Notes: generated by a model not told the origin, from the letters alone. Positions 34,071 to 43,766 are shown, counted from the stretch's first letter. The stretch: 64,000 nt of DNA from Mesorhizobium atlanticum (GCF_003289965.1 NZ_QMBQ01000002.1:682001-746000), one strand, 5' to 3'. A program made the numbers and translations.

Positions 34071-34232
34071 CCCTTGCGGGAGGAGGTGTCGCCGAAGGCG
34101 ACGGATGAGGGGTGTTCCAGCTTGGCGTCGCCGGAGGAGACGGCAAGTTTGCTAGCCTCTCACTCCGCTGGAACACCCCTCATCCGTCTCGGCGCTACGC
34201 GCCGATCCACCTTCTCCCACAAGGGGAGAAGG
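34071..34232. repeat. Intergenic repeat, family C, with long inverted arms
   Basis: Arms ATGAGGGGTGTTCCAGC (34105-34121) and GCTGGAACACCCCTCAT (34167-34183) are a perfect 17-base inverted repeat; the tips (TTCTCCCCTTGCGGGAGGAG and CTTCTCCCACAAGGGGAGAAG-type) are also self-complementary. It ends next to the uvrB stop codon. Confidence 0.8.
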
Positions 34233-34240
34233 AGAGTCCG

Positions 34241-37200
34241 CTACTGCCCAGGCCGGCCTGTCTTGCCCGGGCGCCGCTTCTGGCGGCGCTCGTCGGCCGG
34301 GTCCTCGTAGGAGCCGATGCCCGAACGTTGGCGGACAATCGGCTTGTCGTCGCGCCCTTCCGGCGCAGGAGAAATCGGTTTTGGCTTCGCCGGCACTTTT
34401 CCCTCGACCGGCTTTTCCGTTCGCCGCACCGTCATCTCGTCGAGCGAGTTTTTTCTGAACAACGGCTTGGTGCGGTCGCCGGGAATGCCGAAGTCGGAGC
34501 CATGCGCTTCCTGCGCCGTCTGCTTCTTGAACAGCGAGCGCGACACCGCGCCGGCCGGCGTCGCCATGTCCGTGCCGGGCCCCATGTCGTCGAGCGACGG
34601 CTTGGCGAAGAGCGGCTTCTTCACCGGCACGGCGCCGTCGGCGCCCATCTCGTCGAGATGCGGCTTGCGGAACAGGTTGGGCCGGGCAGCCTTGGCAGCT
34701 TCCTCCGCGGCGCGTGCCTCGTCGAGCCTGCGGAAACGCTCCTGCTCCTCGGCCGTGCGATGCCTGGCAACGCCCTTGTTGTGCTTGCCCTTCTCGCGGC
34801 CCGAGGCAGGACTTTGGCTTTCCACCTCGCGCGCCAGCGGGTCGTCGGAGATGGCAAGCTCCATTTCGCGCAGCCGCTTGATCTCGTCGCGGATGCGCGC
34901 CGCCTTCTCGAAGTCGAGATTGGCGGCGGCATCGCGCATCTGCTTGTCGAGCGCCTCGAGATGGGTCTTGAGGTTGTTGCCGATCATCGCACCCGCATCG
35001 TCGGTGAACTGCGAGATGTCGGCGCGGACGTGGTCCTTCTCGTAGACGGAGTCGAGAATGTCGGCGATGCGCGACTTGACCGATTCCGGCGTGATGCCGT
35101 TGGCGGCGTTCCATTCCATCTGCTTCTCGCGGCGGCGATTGGTTTCCGCCATCGCCCGCTCCATCGAACCGGTGATCTGGTCGGCATAGAGGATGACCTT
35201 GCCGTCGACATTGCGGGCGGCGCGGCCGATGGTCTGGATCAGCGAGGTTTCCGAGCGCAAAAAACCTTCCTTGTCGGCGTCGAGGATGGCGACGAAGCCG
35301 CACTCCGGAATGTCGAGGCCTTCGCGCAGTAGGTTGATGCCGACCAGCACGTCGAAGGCGCCGAGGCGCAGGTCGCGCAGGATCTCGATGCGCTCCAGCG
35401 TGTCGATGTCGGAATGCATGTAGCGGACGCGAATGCCATTCTCATGCAGATATTCGGTGAGGTCCTCGGCCATGCGCTTGGTGAGCACGGTGACCAGCGT
35501 GCGGTAGCCGAGCCTTGTCGTCTCGCGGATCTCGCCGACGACATCGTCGACCTGGCTCTTGGCCGGACGCACCTCGACCGGCGGATCGATCAGGCCGGTC
35601 GGGCGGATGACCTGCTCGGCGAAAACGCCGCCGGACTGCTCCAGCTCCCAGCCGCCCGGTGTGGCTGAAACGGCGACGGAGAGCGGGCGCATGGCGTCCC
35701 ATTCCTCGAAGCGCAGCGGCCGGTTGTCCATGCAGGAGGGCAGGCGGAAGCCGTATTCCGCCAGCGTCGCCTTGCGGCGGAAGTCGCCGCGGTACATGCC
35801 GCCGATCTGCGGTACGGTGACATGGCTTTCGTCGATGAAGATCAGCGCGTTGTCGGGCACATATTCGAACAAAGTCGGCGGCGGCTCGCCCGGGGCGCGG
35901 CCGGTGAGATAGCGCGAATAGTTCTCGATGCCGGCGCAGGAGCCGGTCGCCTCCAGCATCTCCAGGTCGAAGCGCGTGCGCTGTTCCAGCCGCTGCGCCT
36001 CCAGCAAGCGTCCAGCCTTTTCAAGCTCTTGCAGGCGATGCTTGAGTTCTTCCTTGATCGACTTGATGGCCTGATTCAAGGTCGGGCGCGGCGTCACATA
36101 GTGCGAGTTGGCGTAGATCTTGACGCTCTTCAGCTCGCCGGTCTTCTGCCCGGTCAGCGGATCGAATTCTGTGATGGACTCGATCTCGTCGCCGAACATC
36201 GAGATGCGCCAGGCGCGATCCTCGAGGTGGGCCGGAAAGATCTCGATCGTGTCGCCGCGCACGCGGAACGAGCCGCGCACGAAATTGATGTCCTGGCGCT
36301 TGTATTGCTGGGCGACGAGGTCGGCGAGAAGCGAGCGCTGGTCGAGCCGGTCGCCGACCTGCATCTGGAAGGTCATCGCCGTATAGGTCTCGACCGAGCC
36401 GATACCGTAGATGCAGGACACGGAAGCGACGATGATGACGTCGTCGCGCTCCAGTAGCGAGCGCGTCGCCGAGTGGCGCATGCGGTCGATCTGCTCGTTG
36501 ATCGAGGATTCCTTCTCGATATAGGTGTCGGTCCGGGGCACATACGCTTCCGGCTGGTAATAGTCGTAGTAAGAGACGAAATACTCGACCGCGTTCTCGG
36601 GGAAGAACTTCTTGAACTCGGCATAGAGCTGGGCGGCCAGTGTCTTGTTGGGCGCCAGGATCAGGGCGGGGCGCTGCGTCTCCTCGATCACCTTGGCCAT
36701 GGTGAAGGTCTTGCCCGAGCCGGTGACGCCGAGCAGCACCTGCGTGCGGTCGTTCCGCTCTACGCCTTCGACGAGGTCCTTGATGGCGGTCGGCTGGTCG
36801 CCGGCGGGCTGGAAATCCGAGACCATCTTGATGGCGATGCCGCCTTCCGACTTCTCCGGGCGGGCCGGACGGTGCGGCGTCCAGAGCTGGCCGTCCTTGT
36901 GCAGCGGATTGCCGGATTCAATCAGCGCCGACAGTGCCGCAACGGTCGCGGTGACGCCGCTGGACGAAACCTGCTCGGCGTCCTCGAGGCTGATGTCGAG
37001 GCCGGCCACCGGGTTGAGGCCGGCGGCCGCGCGTTCCTTGGCCGACGCCGCGCCGCCCATCGAGGTGCCGCGCGCGGTCCGCCCCGGCGCCGACGAGCGC
37101 TCGGGGATCTTCTTCGGGGCTTTCGCCTTCGGCTGCTTTTCCGCCTCGCGCTCGATCTGCCCGGCCCAATCGGAGATCGAGCCGGTCAGCGGCGCGCCGG

Positions 37201-37336
37201 TGAAGTCGGCCTGCGGCGCCTCGGCAAAGCCGCCGGGATTCAACGGCTCGGCGGCGTCGAGGAAGTCGGTCAGCGGGCTGCGCCGCTTCGGCGCGCCGTC
37301 TTGCGAAGGCGTCTTCTTGTCAGGATGTCTGGCCAT
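34241..37336 (-). CDS. uvrB: Excinuclease ABC subunit B with long terminal extensions
   Basis: 1,031 residues; the usual UvrB is about 670. The core starts near residue 172 ([14 protein letters not shown]), Walker A is [11 protein letters not shown] (201-212), then the beta-hairpin [49 protein letters not shown] and the C-terminal UVR coiled coil near 835-865. The N-terminal 170 residues and C-terminal 145 residues are low-complexity and probably disordered. The tail repeats a short motif ([14 protein letters not shown]) about four times between residues 887 and 968. Such extensions are usual in rhizobial UvrB. UvrB loads onto damaged DNA with UvrA and recruits UvrC. Confidence 0.96.
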   Translation of the reverse strand: MARHPDKKTPSQDGAPKRRSPLTDFLDAAEPLNPGGFAEAPQADFTGAPLTGSISDWAGQIEREAEKQPKAKAPKKIPERSSAPGRTARGTSMGGAASAKERAAAGLNPVAGLDISLEDAEQVSSSGVTATVAALSALIESGNPLHKDGQLWTPHRPARPEKSEGGIAIKMVSDFQPAGDQPTAIKDLVEGVERNDRTQVLLGVTGSGKTFTMAKVIEETQRPALILAPNKTLAAQLYAEFKKFFPENAVEYFVSYYDYYQPEAYVPRTDTYIEKESSINEQIDRMRHSATRSLLERDDVIIVASVSCIYGIGSVETYTAMTFQMQVGDRLDQRSLLADLVAQQYKRQDINFVRGSFRVRGDTIEIFPAHLEDRAWRISMFGDEIESITEFDPLTGQKTGELKSVKIYANSHYVTPRPTLNQAIKSIKEELKHRLQELEKAGRLLEAQRLEQRTRFDLEMLEATGSCAGIENYSRYLTGRAPGEPPPTLFEYVPDNALIFIDESHVTVPQIGGMYRGDFRRKATLAEYGFRLPSCMDNRPLRFEEWDAMRPLSVAVSATPGGWELEQSGGVFAEQVIRPTGLIDPPVEVRPAKSQVDDVVGEIRETTRLGYRTLVTVLTKRMAEDLTEYLHENGIRVRYMHSDIDTLERIEILRDLRLGAFDVLVGINLLREGLDIPECGFVAILDADKEGFLRSETSLIQTIGRAARNVDGKVILYADQITGSMERAMAETNRRREKQMEWNAANGITPESVKSRIADILDSVYEKDHVRADISQFTDDAGAMIGNNLKTHLEALDKQMRDAAANLDFEKAARIRDEIKRLREMELAISDDPLAREVESQSPASGREKGKHNKGVARHRTAEEQERFRRLDEARAAEEAAKAARPNLFRKPHLDEMGADGAVPVKKPLFAKPSLDDMGPGTDMATPAGAVSRSLFKKQTAQEAHGSDFGIPGDRTKPLFRKNSLDEMTVRRTEKPVEGKVPAKPKPISPAPEGRDDKPIVRQRSGIGSYEDPADERRQKRRPGKTGRPGQ

Positions 37337-37516
37337 GGCTCGAATATGGGTGGACTCGGCCGAAATGGAAAGAGCCGAGTGAATGGGCGCCGGCTTGGCG
37401 CGGACGCTGCTGACAGAAGGCTGTCAGGAGGGGCGTCATGACCGATTGGGAAGGCTAACGCCGACCAGGTTCTCTCGCCCATTTCATGCGGGCGAGGAAC
37501 ACAAGACTTGCGACCC

Positions 37517-38767
37517 TCAATTGAACCACAGCGCGAACGTCAAAAACCCGGCGCCGCCGAACTCGCGCCGGATCTGGTCGAAATCGTCGCTGGTGAGGAT
37601 CTTGCCGCTTTCGAGATAGGGTGCGATGCCCGGGCCGGTGATCGACAGGACGAGGTCGAAAGGTTTCGGCTCATCGAAGAAGCGCTTCATGTTGATGCCC
37701 TTGCCGGTGATGCGGAAATGCGGCAGCAGCACTCGGCCTTCGAGAAGGTCCTCGGCCATGGTCAGCGTGGCGAGCCAGGCGGTGACCTGCTCCTGGCCGA
37801 CCTCGAGGCCGGTGAGGGGATTGGCGCCTTTCTGCTGCGGGCCCGGCAGCCATTCGCGGTCATTGTCGGTCTCGGCCAGGATCGCCTTCCAGTCCTCGCG
37901 CGACAGCCGGATCATCTCCAGCAGGTGGCGGCGCGCGGCCTGTCTGCGCTCCGGCTCGACCACCGGCCAGTTGACGAGATGCACCAGCGAGACGAAGTCG
38001 GCGAAGCGCCATTCCGAGGCGAAGATGCTGCCGCTCATGCCGCCATCGGGCGGCACCAAGGCATCCTGCAGCGGCAGTTTCGCGCGCGGGAACAGCATGT
38101 GGAAGGAGCCGTCGAACATGGCCCTGAAATCATGCGCCAGCCAGAAATCGGCCTGCGCCATGAGGAACTCGGCATAGCCCTGCAGCCAGAAACCGTCGGC
38201 GCGATCAAAGCGGAAGGTAAGCGAAGGCGCGGCAGCGCTCGTGTCGATGCTGCCATGCGCGAGCGAGGCCATGATCGCGGCGAAGCTTTCGTCGGGCGCG
38301 ATCGTGCCGTCTTCGTTGAGGTCGATACCGGCACGGGAGAGGTCGACCTCCATGCCGATGTCGGCGTTGGCCGGTACCGAGCCCAGTGTTGCGGCGGATT
38401 TTTCGAGCCGGTCGCGGAAAGAGACCAGGATGGCTCGGAATTCCTCATAGGTGAGCGGCTGCGGGCTGGGATTGTCCGGCACGGGCAGTTGCATCAGCGG
38501 CAACATGAAGGATTTCGGGCTCTCGAAGCCATGGCGATGCAAGCCGCCGGCGAGGAGTTCCAGCGCGGTGAAGAACTCGCCGGCGCCGGCGGCGTAGGCC
38601 GAGGCAGGGTCCTTGGCCGCCACCGCCTCCAGCGTCGACAGCGCCGCGTTGCGGTCGGCCACGCTCTTCGCCTCGAACAGGGACTTGGCTGCGTCCGGCA
38701 TCTGCGCCCAGGAGAAGGACGCCGGCAGGAATGCCAACAAGGCTGCTGCAAGGATCGCTCTACGCAT
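37517..38767 (-). CDS. Secreted protein with EF-hand-like loop, function unknown
   Basis: 416 residues. Signal peptide MRRAILAAALLAFLPASFSWA (cleavage about 21). The mature part is mostly helical and without a recognised enzyme motif. DLNEDGTIAPDE has the D-x-N-x-D-G-x-I-x-x-x-E spacing of a calcium-binding EF-hand loop. WLQGYAEFLMAQADFWLAHDF and ALVPPDGG are notable. ATG 38767 has GGAGG 9 bases upstream; an in-frame ATG 6 bases earlier is also possible. It is divergent from the CapA-like gene. I do not recognise the family. Confidence 0.75.
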   Translation of the reverse strand: MRRAILAAALLAFLPASFSWAQMPDAAKSLFEAKSVADRNAALSTLEAVAAKDPASAYAAGAGEFFTALELLAGGLHRHGFESPKSFMLPLMQLPVPDNPSPQPLTYEEFRAILVSFRDRLEKSAATLGSVPANADIGMEVDLSRAGIDLNEDGTIAPDESFAAIMASLAHGSIDTSAAAPSLTFRFDRADGFWLQGYAEFLMAQADFWLAHDFRAMFDGSFHMLFPRAKLPLQDALVPPDGGMSGSIFASEWRFADFVSLVHLVNWPVVEPERRQAARRHLLEMIRLSREDWKAILAETDNDREWLPGPQQKGANPLTGLEVGQEQVTAWLATLTMAEDLLEGRVLLPHFRITGKGINMKRFFDEPKPFDLVLSITGPGIAPYLESGKILTSDDFDQIRREFGGAGFLTFALWFN

Positions 38768-38916
38768 CGTCATCGCCCTCCACTGCGTCATGTCGCGAGC
38801 ATACACGTATTTGGCTTGAGGCGTCGCGCGGCCCGCGCCGACCGACGGGCGCGCTTTCGCAAGAGCGCCCGGCTTCAACCGGCCGGGCAGACAGTCTACA
38901 GAGGGCAAAACTGGAC

Positions 38917-39987
38917 GTGCCCGTGTCGAATTATCCGCTTTCCTACAAGCTGTCCTGGCTGCCGCGCCTGCTGAGACCGTCTCTCGGTGGCGACCGAAGC
39001 GGTTTTGTGGCGCCGGCGGCGACGTTGATCGATCCGCCGCCGATGCGGACCGTGCGGCTGGCGTTTGTCGGCGACATTTCGGCGGTCGCCAACCGTGATG
39101 CGCCGGAATGCGATCCGGCGATCGCCGCGCTGCTCTCCTCCGCTGACCTCGTGGTCGGCAATTGCGAAAGCCCGATCGTGGAACGGCCACGCGCGCTGGT
39201 GGGGACTTGGCTCGGCACGCGACATGCGATGAGCGAGCGCTTTCTCGTGGACGCGCTTGCCGCTGTCGGCGTCGCGCGCGACAGGCTCGTGCTGTCATTG
39301 GCCAACAACCATGTGCTCGACCAGGGGATTGCCGGTTTCGAAGAAACGGTCGCGGCGCTCGATCGGCTCGGGATCCGCACCATCGGCACGCTTGCCGGCG
39401 GACCGGTCCAGCGTCATGCCGGCGGACAGCTGACCATCGGCTTTACTGCCCTCACGCTCTGGCGCAACACCGACCCCGCGCCGTTCGAAAAACGCATCTC
39501 GATGCGTCCCGCCGAATGGCCACGCGACGCCGTTTCCGACATCGACTTCGCCTGCGCGGTGCCGCACTGGGACTGGGAGTTCCGGCATTTTCCGCGGAAA
39601 GCGACGCGGGCGCTGGCGAGACAGCTGGCGGAGAAGGGCGCCGGGCTGATCGTCGGGCATCACGCCCATGTCGTGCAACCGGTCGAGCGCGTCGGCGGCA
39701 GCCTCACCGCTTATGGGCTCGGCGATTTTCTCGGCACTGCCTTCGCCAGGCCGCCATGGCCGGCACGCATCGGCTCGATATTCGTGGTCGACGTCAGTGC
39801 CGATCCGGCCACGCGCGGCATGATCGCCGCCTACCGGCAGCATTTCTTCATGCGCCTCGCGGGTAAAGACCATGAGTGGCTGGTGCCGGTGGAGGCGCTG
39901 GATGGCCCGCTCAAGCAAAGGGTCGCGGCGCGGCTGGAGGCGATTTTTCCTGCTCCCGGAACTAGAGCAATTCCAGGAAAAGTGTGA
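38917..39987 (+). CDS. CapA-family protein (metallophosphatase-like)
   Basis: About 356 residues from GTG 38917. VRLAFVGDISAV, LVVGNCESPI, LVLSLANNHVLDQGIAGFEETVAALDRLGIRTIGT and KGAGLIVGHHAHVVQPVERVGG...YGLGDFLG are the CapA/PGA-synthesis fold motifs. Family members include poly-gamma-glutamate biosynthesis proteins, but no PGA cluster is present here and no membrane anchor is visible. The last nine or so codons (TRAIPGKV) are read from the family A repeat at 39962-40066, which also provides the stop. GAGGG lies 11 bases upstream of the GTG, so the start is uncertain. Confidence 0.8.
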   Translation: MPVSNYPLSYKLSWLPRLLRPSLGGDRSGFVAPAATLIDPPPMRTVRLAFVGDISAVANRDAPECDPAIAALLSSADLVVGNCESPIVERPRALVGTWLGTRHAMSERFLVDALAAVGVARDRLVLSLANNHVLDQGIAGFEETVAALDRLGIRTIGTLAGGPVQRHAGGQLTIGFTALTLWRNTDPAPFEKRISMRPAEWPRDAVSDIDFACAVPHWDWEFRHFPRKATRALARQLAEKGAGLIVGHHAHVVQPVERVGGSLTAYGLGDFLGTAFARPPWPARIGSIFVVDVSADPATRGMIAAYRQHFFMRLAGKDHEWLVPVEALDGPLKQRVAARLEAIFPAPGTRAIPGKV

Positions 39988-40066
39988 GCGGTTTTCCATC
40001 AGGAATTGCGTTAAAACAAAGAGTTAGAGCGGTCCGCCGTCTCCGTGAAACGGTGAAACGCTCTAG
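39962..40066. repeat. Palindromic intergenic repeat, family A
   Basis: Tips CTAGAGC (39962-39968) and GCTCTAG (40060-40066) are a perfect inverted repeat; inside are AATTCCAGGAAAAGTGTGAG and GGAATTGCG. The CapA-like coding region continues 26 bases into it. Confidence 0.85.
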
Positions 40067-40147
40067 GTGCCGATCGCCGTAGGCACAGGCGACTTTCGCG
40101 CAAAAGCCGTTATCATAAGCCGATCTCAGCGGCGGCCGGGGGTGGCC

Positions 40148-41119
40148 ATGGAAGCAGCGGATTTCATGCCCAGCGAGGCGGTGATCGCAGGCATCAGGCG
40201 CGGCATCGAGGAGTATGAGGCGAAACGGGCGTCGGTTCAGAGACAGGTCCGCTGGCGGGTGCCGGTGTTCGTCGGCCTGGTCGTCGTCTTCGTCGCGGTG
40301 ATAGCCTGGCTGTTCAACGCTGTTGCCGACCCCCACGAGCAATGGCTCTCGACACCGCATGTCTTTCTCTATCTCGGCGGCATGGTCGTCGCAGTGCTGC
40401 TCTATTTCCAGGCGCTGCGGCCGGCGACCCGGCTGCAGCAGTCCTTCCGCGATACGCTTTTGCCGATGATCTTCGGCTTCGTGCGCGACGTGCGCTACCA
40501 GCACGGCATGCGGCCGAACTCCTTCGACAGGATGCCGCGCGAAACGGTCGCCGCCTTCAGCCGGCAGAGCTTCGACGACATCATTTCCGGACGCTACGAG
40601 GATTTTCCGTTCGAGCTCTACGAGGCGAAACTCTGGGAAGGCTCCGGCAAGAGCGAGACGACCGCTTTCAAGGGCGTCATCGTCGCCTTCGAGACCATCG
40701 AGCCGTTCCCGGGAACGCTGGTTGCGGCGCGCAAGGCCGGCAAGGTGACGCACTTCTTTCGCGGCATGTTCGCCTCGAAGATGCAGGAGCTGTCGTCCGG
40801 GGTCGAGGACTTGGATGCCACCTATGAATTTCGCACCGACAATGTCGAGGCGGCACGGCCGTTGGTCACCGGCCGCCTAGCGCAGGCGCTGACCTGGCTG
40901 CGCGAGACATGGCCCTACGACCAGGCCAGGGTGGCGCTCAGCGGCAGCGACGGCTTTCTGTTGATGCCGCGCTCGAAGAACTTCTTCGAGCTGCCGGATA
41001 TTTCGGAACCGATCGACTACAACAGGCACGTCGCGCCGATGATCGCCGATCTCGGCGCTATGCTGGCGACGGCGGCGCTGGTGCGCAAGATCGGCGCGAA
41101 AGACGAGGCGGCTGGTTAA
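40148..41119 (+). CDS. DUF3137 membrane protein
   Basis: 323 residues. Two membrane segments at about 37-56 and 72-89 near the N-terminus, then a cytosolic domain: FDDIISGRYEDFPFELYEAKLW, FKGVIVAFETIEPFPGTLVAARK, FASKMQELSSG. This matches DUF3137. Function is unknown. ATG 40148 is supported by homologue length; the ribosome site is weak. It ends 2 bases before the stop of the convergent DUF2314 gene. Confidence 0.85.
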   Translation: MEAADFMPSEAVIAGIRRGIEEYEAKRASVQRQVRWRVPVFVGLVVVFVAVIAWLFNAVADPHEQWLSTPHVFLYLGGMVVAVLLYFQALRPATRLQQSFRDTLLPMIFGFVRDVRYQHGMRPNSFDRMPRETVAAFSRQSFDDIISGRYEDFPFELYEAKLWEGSGKSETTAFKGVIVAFETIEPFPGTLVAARKAGKVTHFFRGMFASKMQELSSGVEDLDATYEFRTDNVEAARPLVTGRLAQALTWLRETWPYDQARVALSGSDGFLLMPRSKNFFELPDISEPIDYNRHVAPMIADLGAMLATAALVRKIGAKDEAAG

Positions 41120-41121
41120 GC

Positions 41122-41616
41122 TCAGCAGTCGAAGCCGTACTTGGTGCGCAAGTCGTCGGCCTCCGCCTTCGACATCCTTTTGAACATCACGCAGACGGTG
41201 AAGCTGCCGACCTGATGGCCGTTCCTGGTGTAGCCCCAGTCGGAAATGTCATCCCTGGTGAATTCGATGTTCTGGCCGAGCACTACGTTATGCACCTCTG
41301 CGGGCTGGTTCGACAGGATTCCGACAAATCCGGCTTCGGTGCGGCGGAAGGGCACAACCCAGAAATGCTCGGTGATGTTGCCGTCCTTTACCTTCACCTT
41401 CAGCTTGAAGCGCGATGTGCCGGCCGGAGGGCTATCGGCGAGCGCGAGGAACTCGTCGAGGCTGGAAAGCGCCTGCTTTGTCGCGGCTGCCATTTCCGGA
41501 TCGCCCGGGGCGAATATGGTCACGCGATCATCATTCGGATCGGTAGCCTGCGCGCCGGCCGTCGCCGAGGCCAACACAGAGACAAGACACAGTGCGGCGC
41601 GAACAGCCAAGGTCAT
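41122..41616 (-). CDS. Exported DUF2314 protein
   Basis: 164 residues. Signal peptide MTLAVRAALCLVSVLASATAGAQA (about 24). The mature part contains SSLDEFLALADSPPAGTSRFKLKVKVKDGNITEHFWVVPF, GFVGILSNQP, FTRDDISDWGYTRNGHQVGSFTVCVMF, which is the DUF2314 domain. The usual role is unknown. ATG 41616 has GGGGGG 7 bases upstream. Convergent with DUF3137 (2-base gap). Confidence 0.83.
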   Translation of the reverse strand: MTLAVRAALCLVSVLASATAGAQATDPNDDRVTIFAPGDPEMAAATKQALSSLDEFLALADSPPAGTSRFKLKVKVKDGNITEHFWVVPFRRTEAGFVGILSNQPAEVHNVVLGQNIEFTRDDISDWGYTRNGHQVGSFTVCVMFKRMSKAEADDLRTKYGFDC

Positions 41617-41759
41617 CGAAATGCCCCCCATTTCAGAAAGGCCGCTATCTTTCCGCATCGCGGGGACGTGATCAACCAGATGATTTGCAAAGTGACCCAC
41701 GCCAACCGCCATCAAAAAATGATAAGCGCTACGTCGGAACCGCGCGGAGAGGACAGGAC

Positions 41760-42386
41760 ATGCGACTGAGACTGGCGGCTGCGGCATTCGTCGCGATCAT
41801 GCTATGCGCCGGGCTTGCCCGTGCCGAGGACCCGAAGGCCTTCAAGCTGACCATCGACGGCGTGACGGTCGACATCGATCCGGGCGAGGATATCGACGTG
41901 ACGCTTCCAGGCGGCAAGACCAGCAAGGTGAGGCTCGAGCACAACGACTTCGCCACCTTCTCCGGCGGCACGTTCTCCTTCGTCCATCCGAGCAATTATT
42001 CTGTCACCAAGACCGATCTCGGCGACGGCATCGCCCAATATCTCATGGCTTCGGCGCTGGGCACCCTCGTCGTGGTGCAGAAATACGACAAGATGAACCC
42101 GGTCTCGCTCAACCAGCTGATGCTGCAGGAGATGACGAAGGAAACGGTCCAGGCGGGCGGGCAACTGACGCAGCAGCCGACGACCCGCAAGCTCGCCGAC
42201 GGCAAGGAACTGACCGGCCTCAAGGCCACCGTCAAGACGCGTACCGACAGCGCGGATTTCGAGATTGTCGGCTTCGGCACGGCCGATCAGGGGCTGCTCT
42301 TCATCACGCGCATCGGCGATCAGGACAATGCGACGGAACAGCCGTTGATCGACAAGTTCTGGGAGACTCTCAAGATCAAGCTGTAA
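41760..42386 (+). CDS. Exported protein of unknown function
   Basis: 208 residues. Signal peptide MRLRLAAAAFVAIMLCAGLARA (about 22). The mature part (KAFKLTIDGVTVDIDPGEDIDVTLPGGKTSKVRLEHN...FSFVHPSNYSVTKTDLGDGIAQYLMASALGTLVVVQKYDKM) looks beta-rich and globular. I do not recognise a family. GGAGAGG precedes the ATG. The divergent DUF2314 gene shares the 143-base upstream region. It ends at an internally deleted family B repeat. Confidence 0.75.
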   Translation: MRLRLAAAAFVAIMLCAGLARAEDPKAFKLTIDGVTVDIDPGEDIDVTLPGGKTSKVRLEHNDFATFSGGTFSFVHPSNYSVTKTDLGDGIAQYLMASALGTLVVVQKYDKMNPVSLNQLMLQEMTKETVQAGGQLTQQPTTRKLADGKELTGLKATVKTRTDSADFEIVGFGTADQGLLFITRIGDQDNATEQPLIDKFWETLKIKL

Positions 42387-42436
42387 GGCGTTTCGATATT
42401 CAGGTGAGGCCGGCCTGACCTGAATCTCAACGCGCC
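42387..42436. repeat. Family B repeat lacking its central part
   Basis: GATATTCAGGTGAGGCCGG is followed directly by CCTGACCTGAATCTCAACGC: both outer arms remain but the roughly 90-base centre present at 17783-17929 and 30226-30362 is missing. Confidence 0.8.
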
Positions 42437-42446
42437 TGGGACGGAC

Positions 42447-42962
42447 TTACAGCCCGGTCAGACCGGCCAGCCAGCTTGCCGAGCGCTTCGCCGCGTCCAC
42501 GGTCGCGCCGGCGGCGCGGCTGAGATCGGTCTTGACCACGGCATAGCCGGCCTTGGTGCGGTAAAGCATGGCGCGGCCGCCATCGACCGATCCATCGAAG
42601 GCGACCGGCTTCGCGGCTTCGGTTTCGCTGGCCGTCACCGTTCCGCCGACCGGAACGCTTGGGCGATGGTCGAGCTCGGGCGGCAGCGGGGCGATGGTTT
42701 CGACCACGCGGTTCCTGGGCTTCAGATCCGGCCTGGAGGCTTTCGCGGCAAGCTCGGAGGAAGAGGCCGAGCCCTTGACGCGGCAGATGCCTGAAACCAG
42801 CGGATAGTTGAAATTGCGCTGGTGCAGCATCTGGCTCTTCATCGCCGCCTCGCAGTCGGCGATCGTCGCCCATTTGGCCGGCGTCTCGCCGATATATTCG
42901 CACAGCTTCGCATCGCAGTCGCAGCCGACGATGGTCATGGCGACAAGGGCGGTCTTGATCAC
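42447..42962 (-). CDS. Hypothetical protein, possible lipoprotein
   Basis: 171 residues from GTG 42962 (AAGGGA 8 bases upstream). MIKTALVAMTIVGCDCDAKLCEYIGETPAKW: the short hydrophobic start with TIVGC could be a lipobox (Cys14). EYIGETPAKWATIADCEAAMKSQM and LVSGICRVKG suggest disulfides. The C-terminal half is low-complexity then AMLYRTKAGYAVVKTDLSRAA. I do not recognise the family. Confidence 0.6.
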   Translation of the reverse strand: MIKTALVAMTIVGCDCDAKLCEYIGETPAKWATIADCEAAMKSQMLHQRNFNYPLVSGICRVKGSASSSELAAKASRPDLKPRNRVVETIAPLPPELDHRPSVPVGGTVTASETEAAKPVAFDGSVDGGRAMLYRTKAGYAVVKTDLSRAAGATVDAAKRSASWLAGLTGL

Positions 42963-43124
42963 GGTCTTGTCCCTTCGAAATCGCTACCCATTCCACTTGC
43001 ATCAATCCGCGCTGAACAAGGCGGGATTTGGCCGCGATTGTGAAATGTGGATGACGGGGCGGTTGCGAAGGTTGCTCAGGCAGCGACTGTGACCGAAATG
43101 CCTCAGGCAGGCCTGGCCGTCCCA
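42963..43124. other. Left part of an 804-base gap without a recognised gene
   Basis: This region with 43125-43766 separates the 171-residue protein from the lipid kinase. Here I see only the likely promoter of the minus-strand gene at 42962. Confidence 0.4.
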
Positions 43125-43500
43125 AAAAGACAGTCGGCGCTGGGATTTCTCCCAGCGCCTCCCTGTCAGATCAGAACCGGTTAAGGCAGCAACTTCCGTA
43201 AAGTCGTCGCGCCAGGCCAGCCTTGATTTTGACGGTCCTGCCAGTCGCCACCCGAGGGCAGCGCCCGTTCCAGACCACGCCGATCTCCACCCTTGCGGGC
43301 TTCGCCCAGCGTGCCATCGAAGGTTTTTCCCGGCCTTCATGGCAGCATCGGTCCGCCGTCGGCGTTGGCACGCTTTCCGCGGCACCCGTAGGTCTCGGCA
43401 TCCGTCCCTCCAACAGGCGAACCTGCTCTCGTTCTGGGCCGTACGGGCCTCAGGAAATCCGCCTTGCGCTTTTGCCTTTCGGCTGGGGCGTTCAGTGGCC
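43125..43500 (-). ncRNA. Possible structured RNA on the minus strand (limits approximate)
   Basis: Minus-strand sequence ends in a strong intrinsic terminator (43136-43159) followed by CTTTTT. Upstream it holds several small hairpins: GCAGG-TTCG-CCTGT (a UUCG loop), GGCC around CGTAC, GGGCGAAGCCC, and AAGG/CCTT. No frame in the region gives a convincing protein. It does not match my memory of tmRNA, RNase P RNA, SRP RNA or common riboswitches. The 5' end is unknown. Confidence 0.3.
43136..43159 (-). terminator. Intrinsic terminator with GAAA loop
   Basis: On the minus strand GGCGCTGGGA-GAAA-TCCCAGCGCC, a perfect 10-base stem with a GNRA tetraloop, then GACTGTCTTTTTG. It is oriented for a transcript coming from 43160-43550. 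Confidence 0.75.
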
Positions 43501-43766
43501 GCCTGAGATGGGTTGAATGTACGTCGGGTAAGCGGTTTGGGGAATGCCGGCACGCCTGTGGATAGCGGGATTATCGGGGACCAACGGCAAAAGCCTCGGA
43601 ATTCGCTGGCCGAACCCCTTAGACAGCCTGCCCTGCTTTTTTAGCGACCTTGGATGTTGGAGGCTTGCTCCGCCGACCCGTCCGCGTTTGAATGTCGGCA
43701 AAAGAGTTTGGGCTCCAGCGCGGACTCTGCCGCGCATTTGCGCGATGTGCCTCGGGGGAGGTCGGA
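43501..43766. other. Right part of the 804-base gap
   Basis: 266 bases before the lipid kinase. A minus-strand frame ends KPPTSKVAKKAGQAV near 43619 but runs antisense into the kinase gene and is not convincing. Otherwise I see only the kinase promoter region. Confidence 0.35.

Noticed and set aside
34112..35332. 406-codon plus-strand frame inside uvrB
   Set aside because: Antisense shadow of uvrB, starting within a repeat; low-complexity Arg/Leu/Gly composition.
43125..43500. tmRNA, RNase P RNA, SRP RNA or cobalamin riboswitch in the gap
   Set aside because: None of the conserved core sequences I know for these RNAs could be found on either strand.
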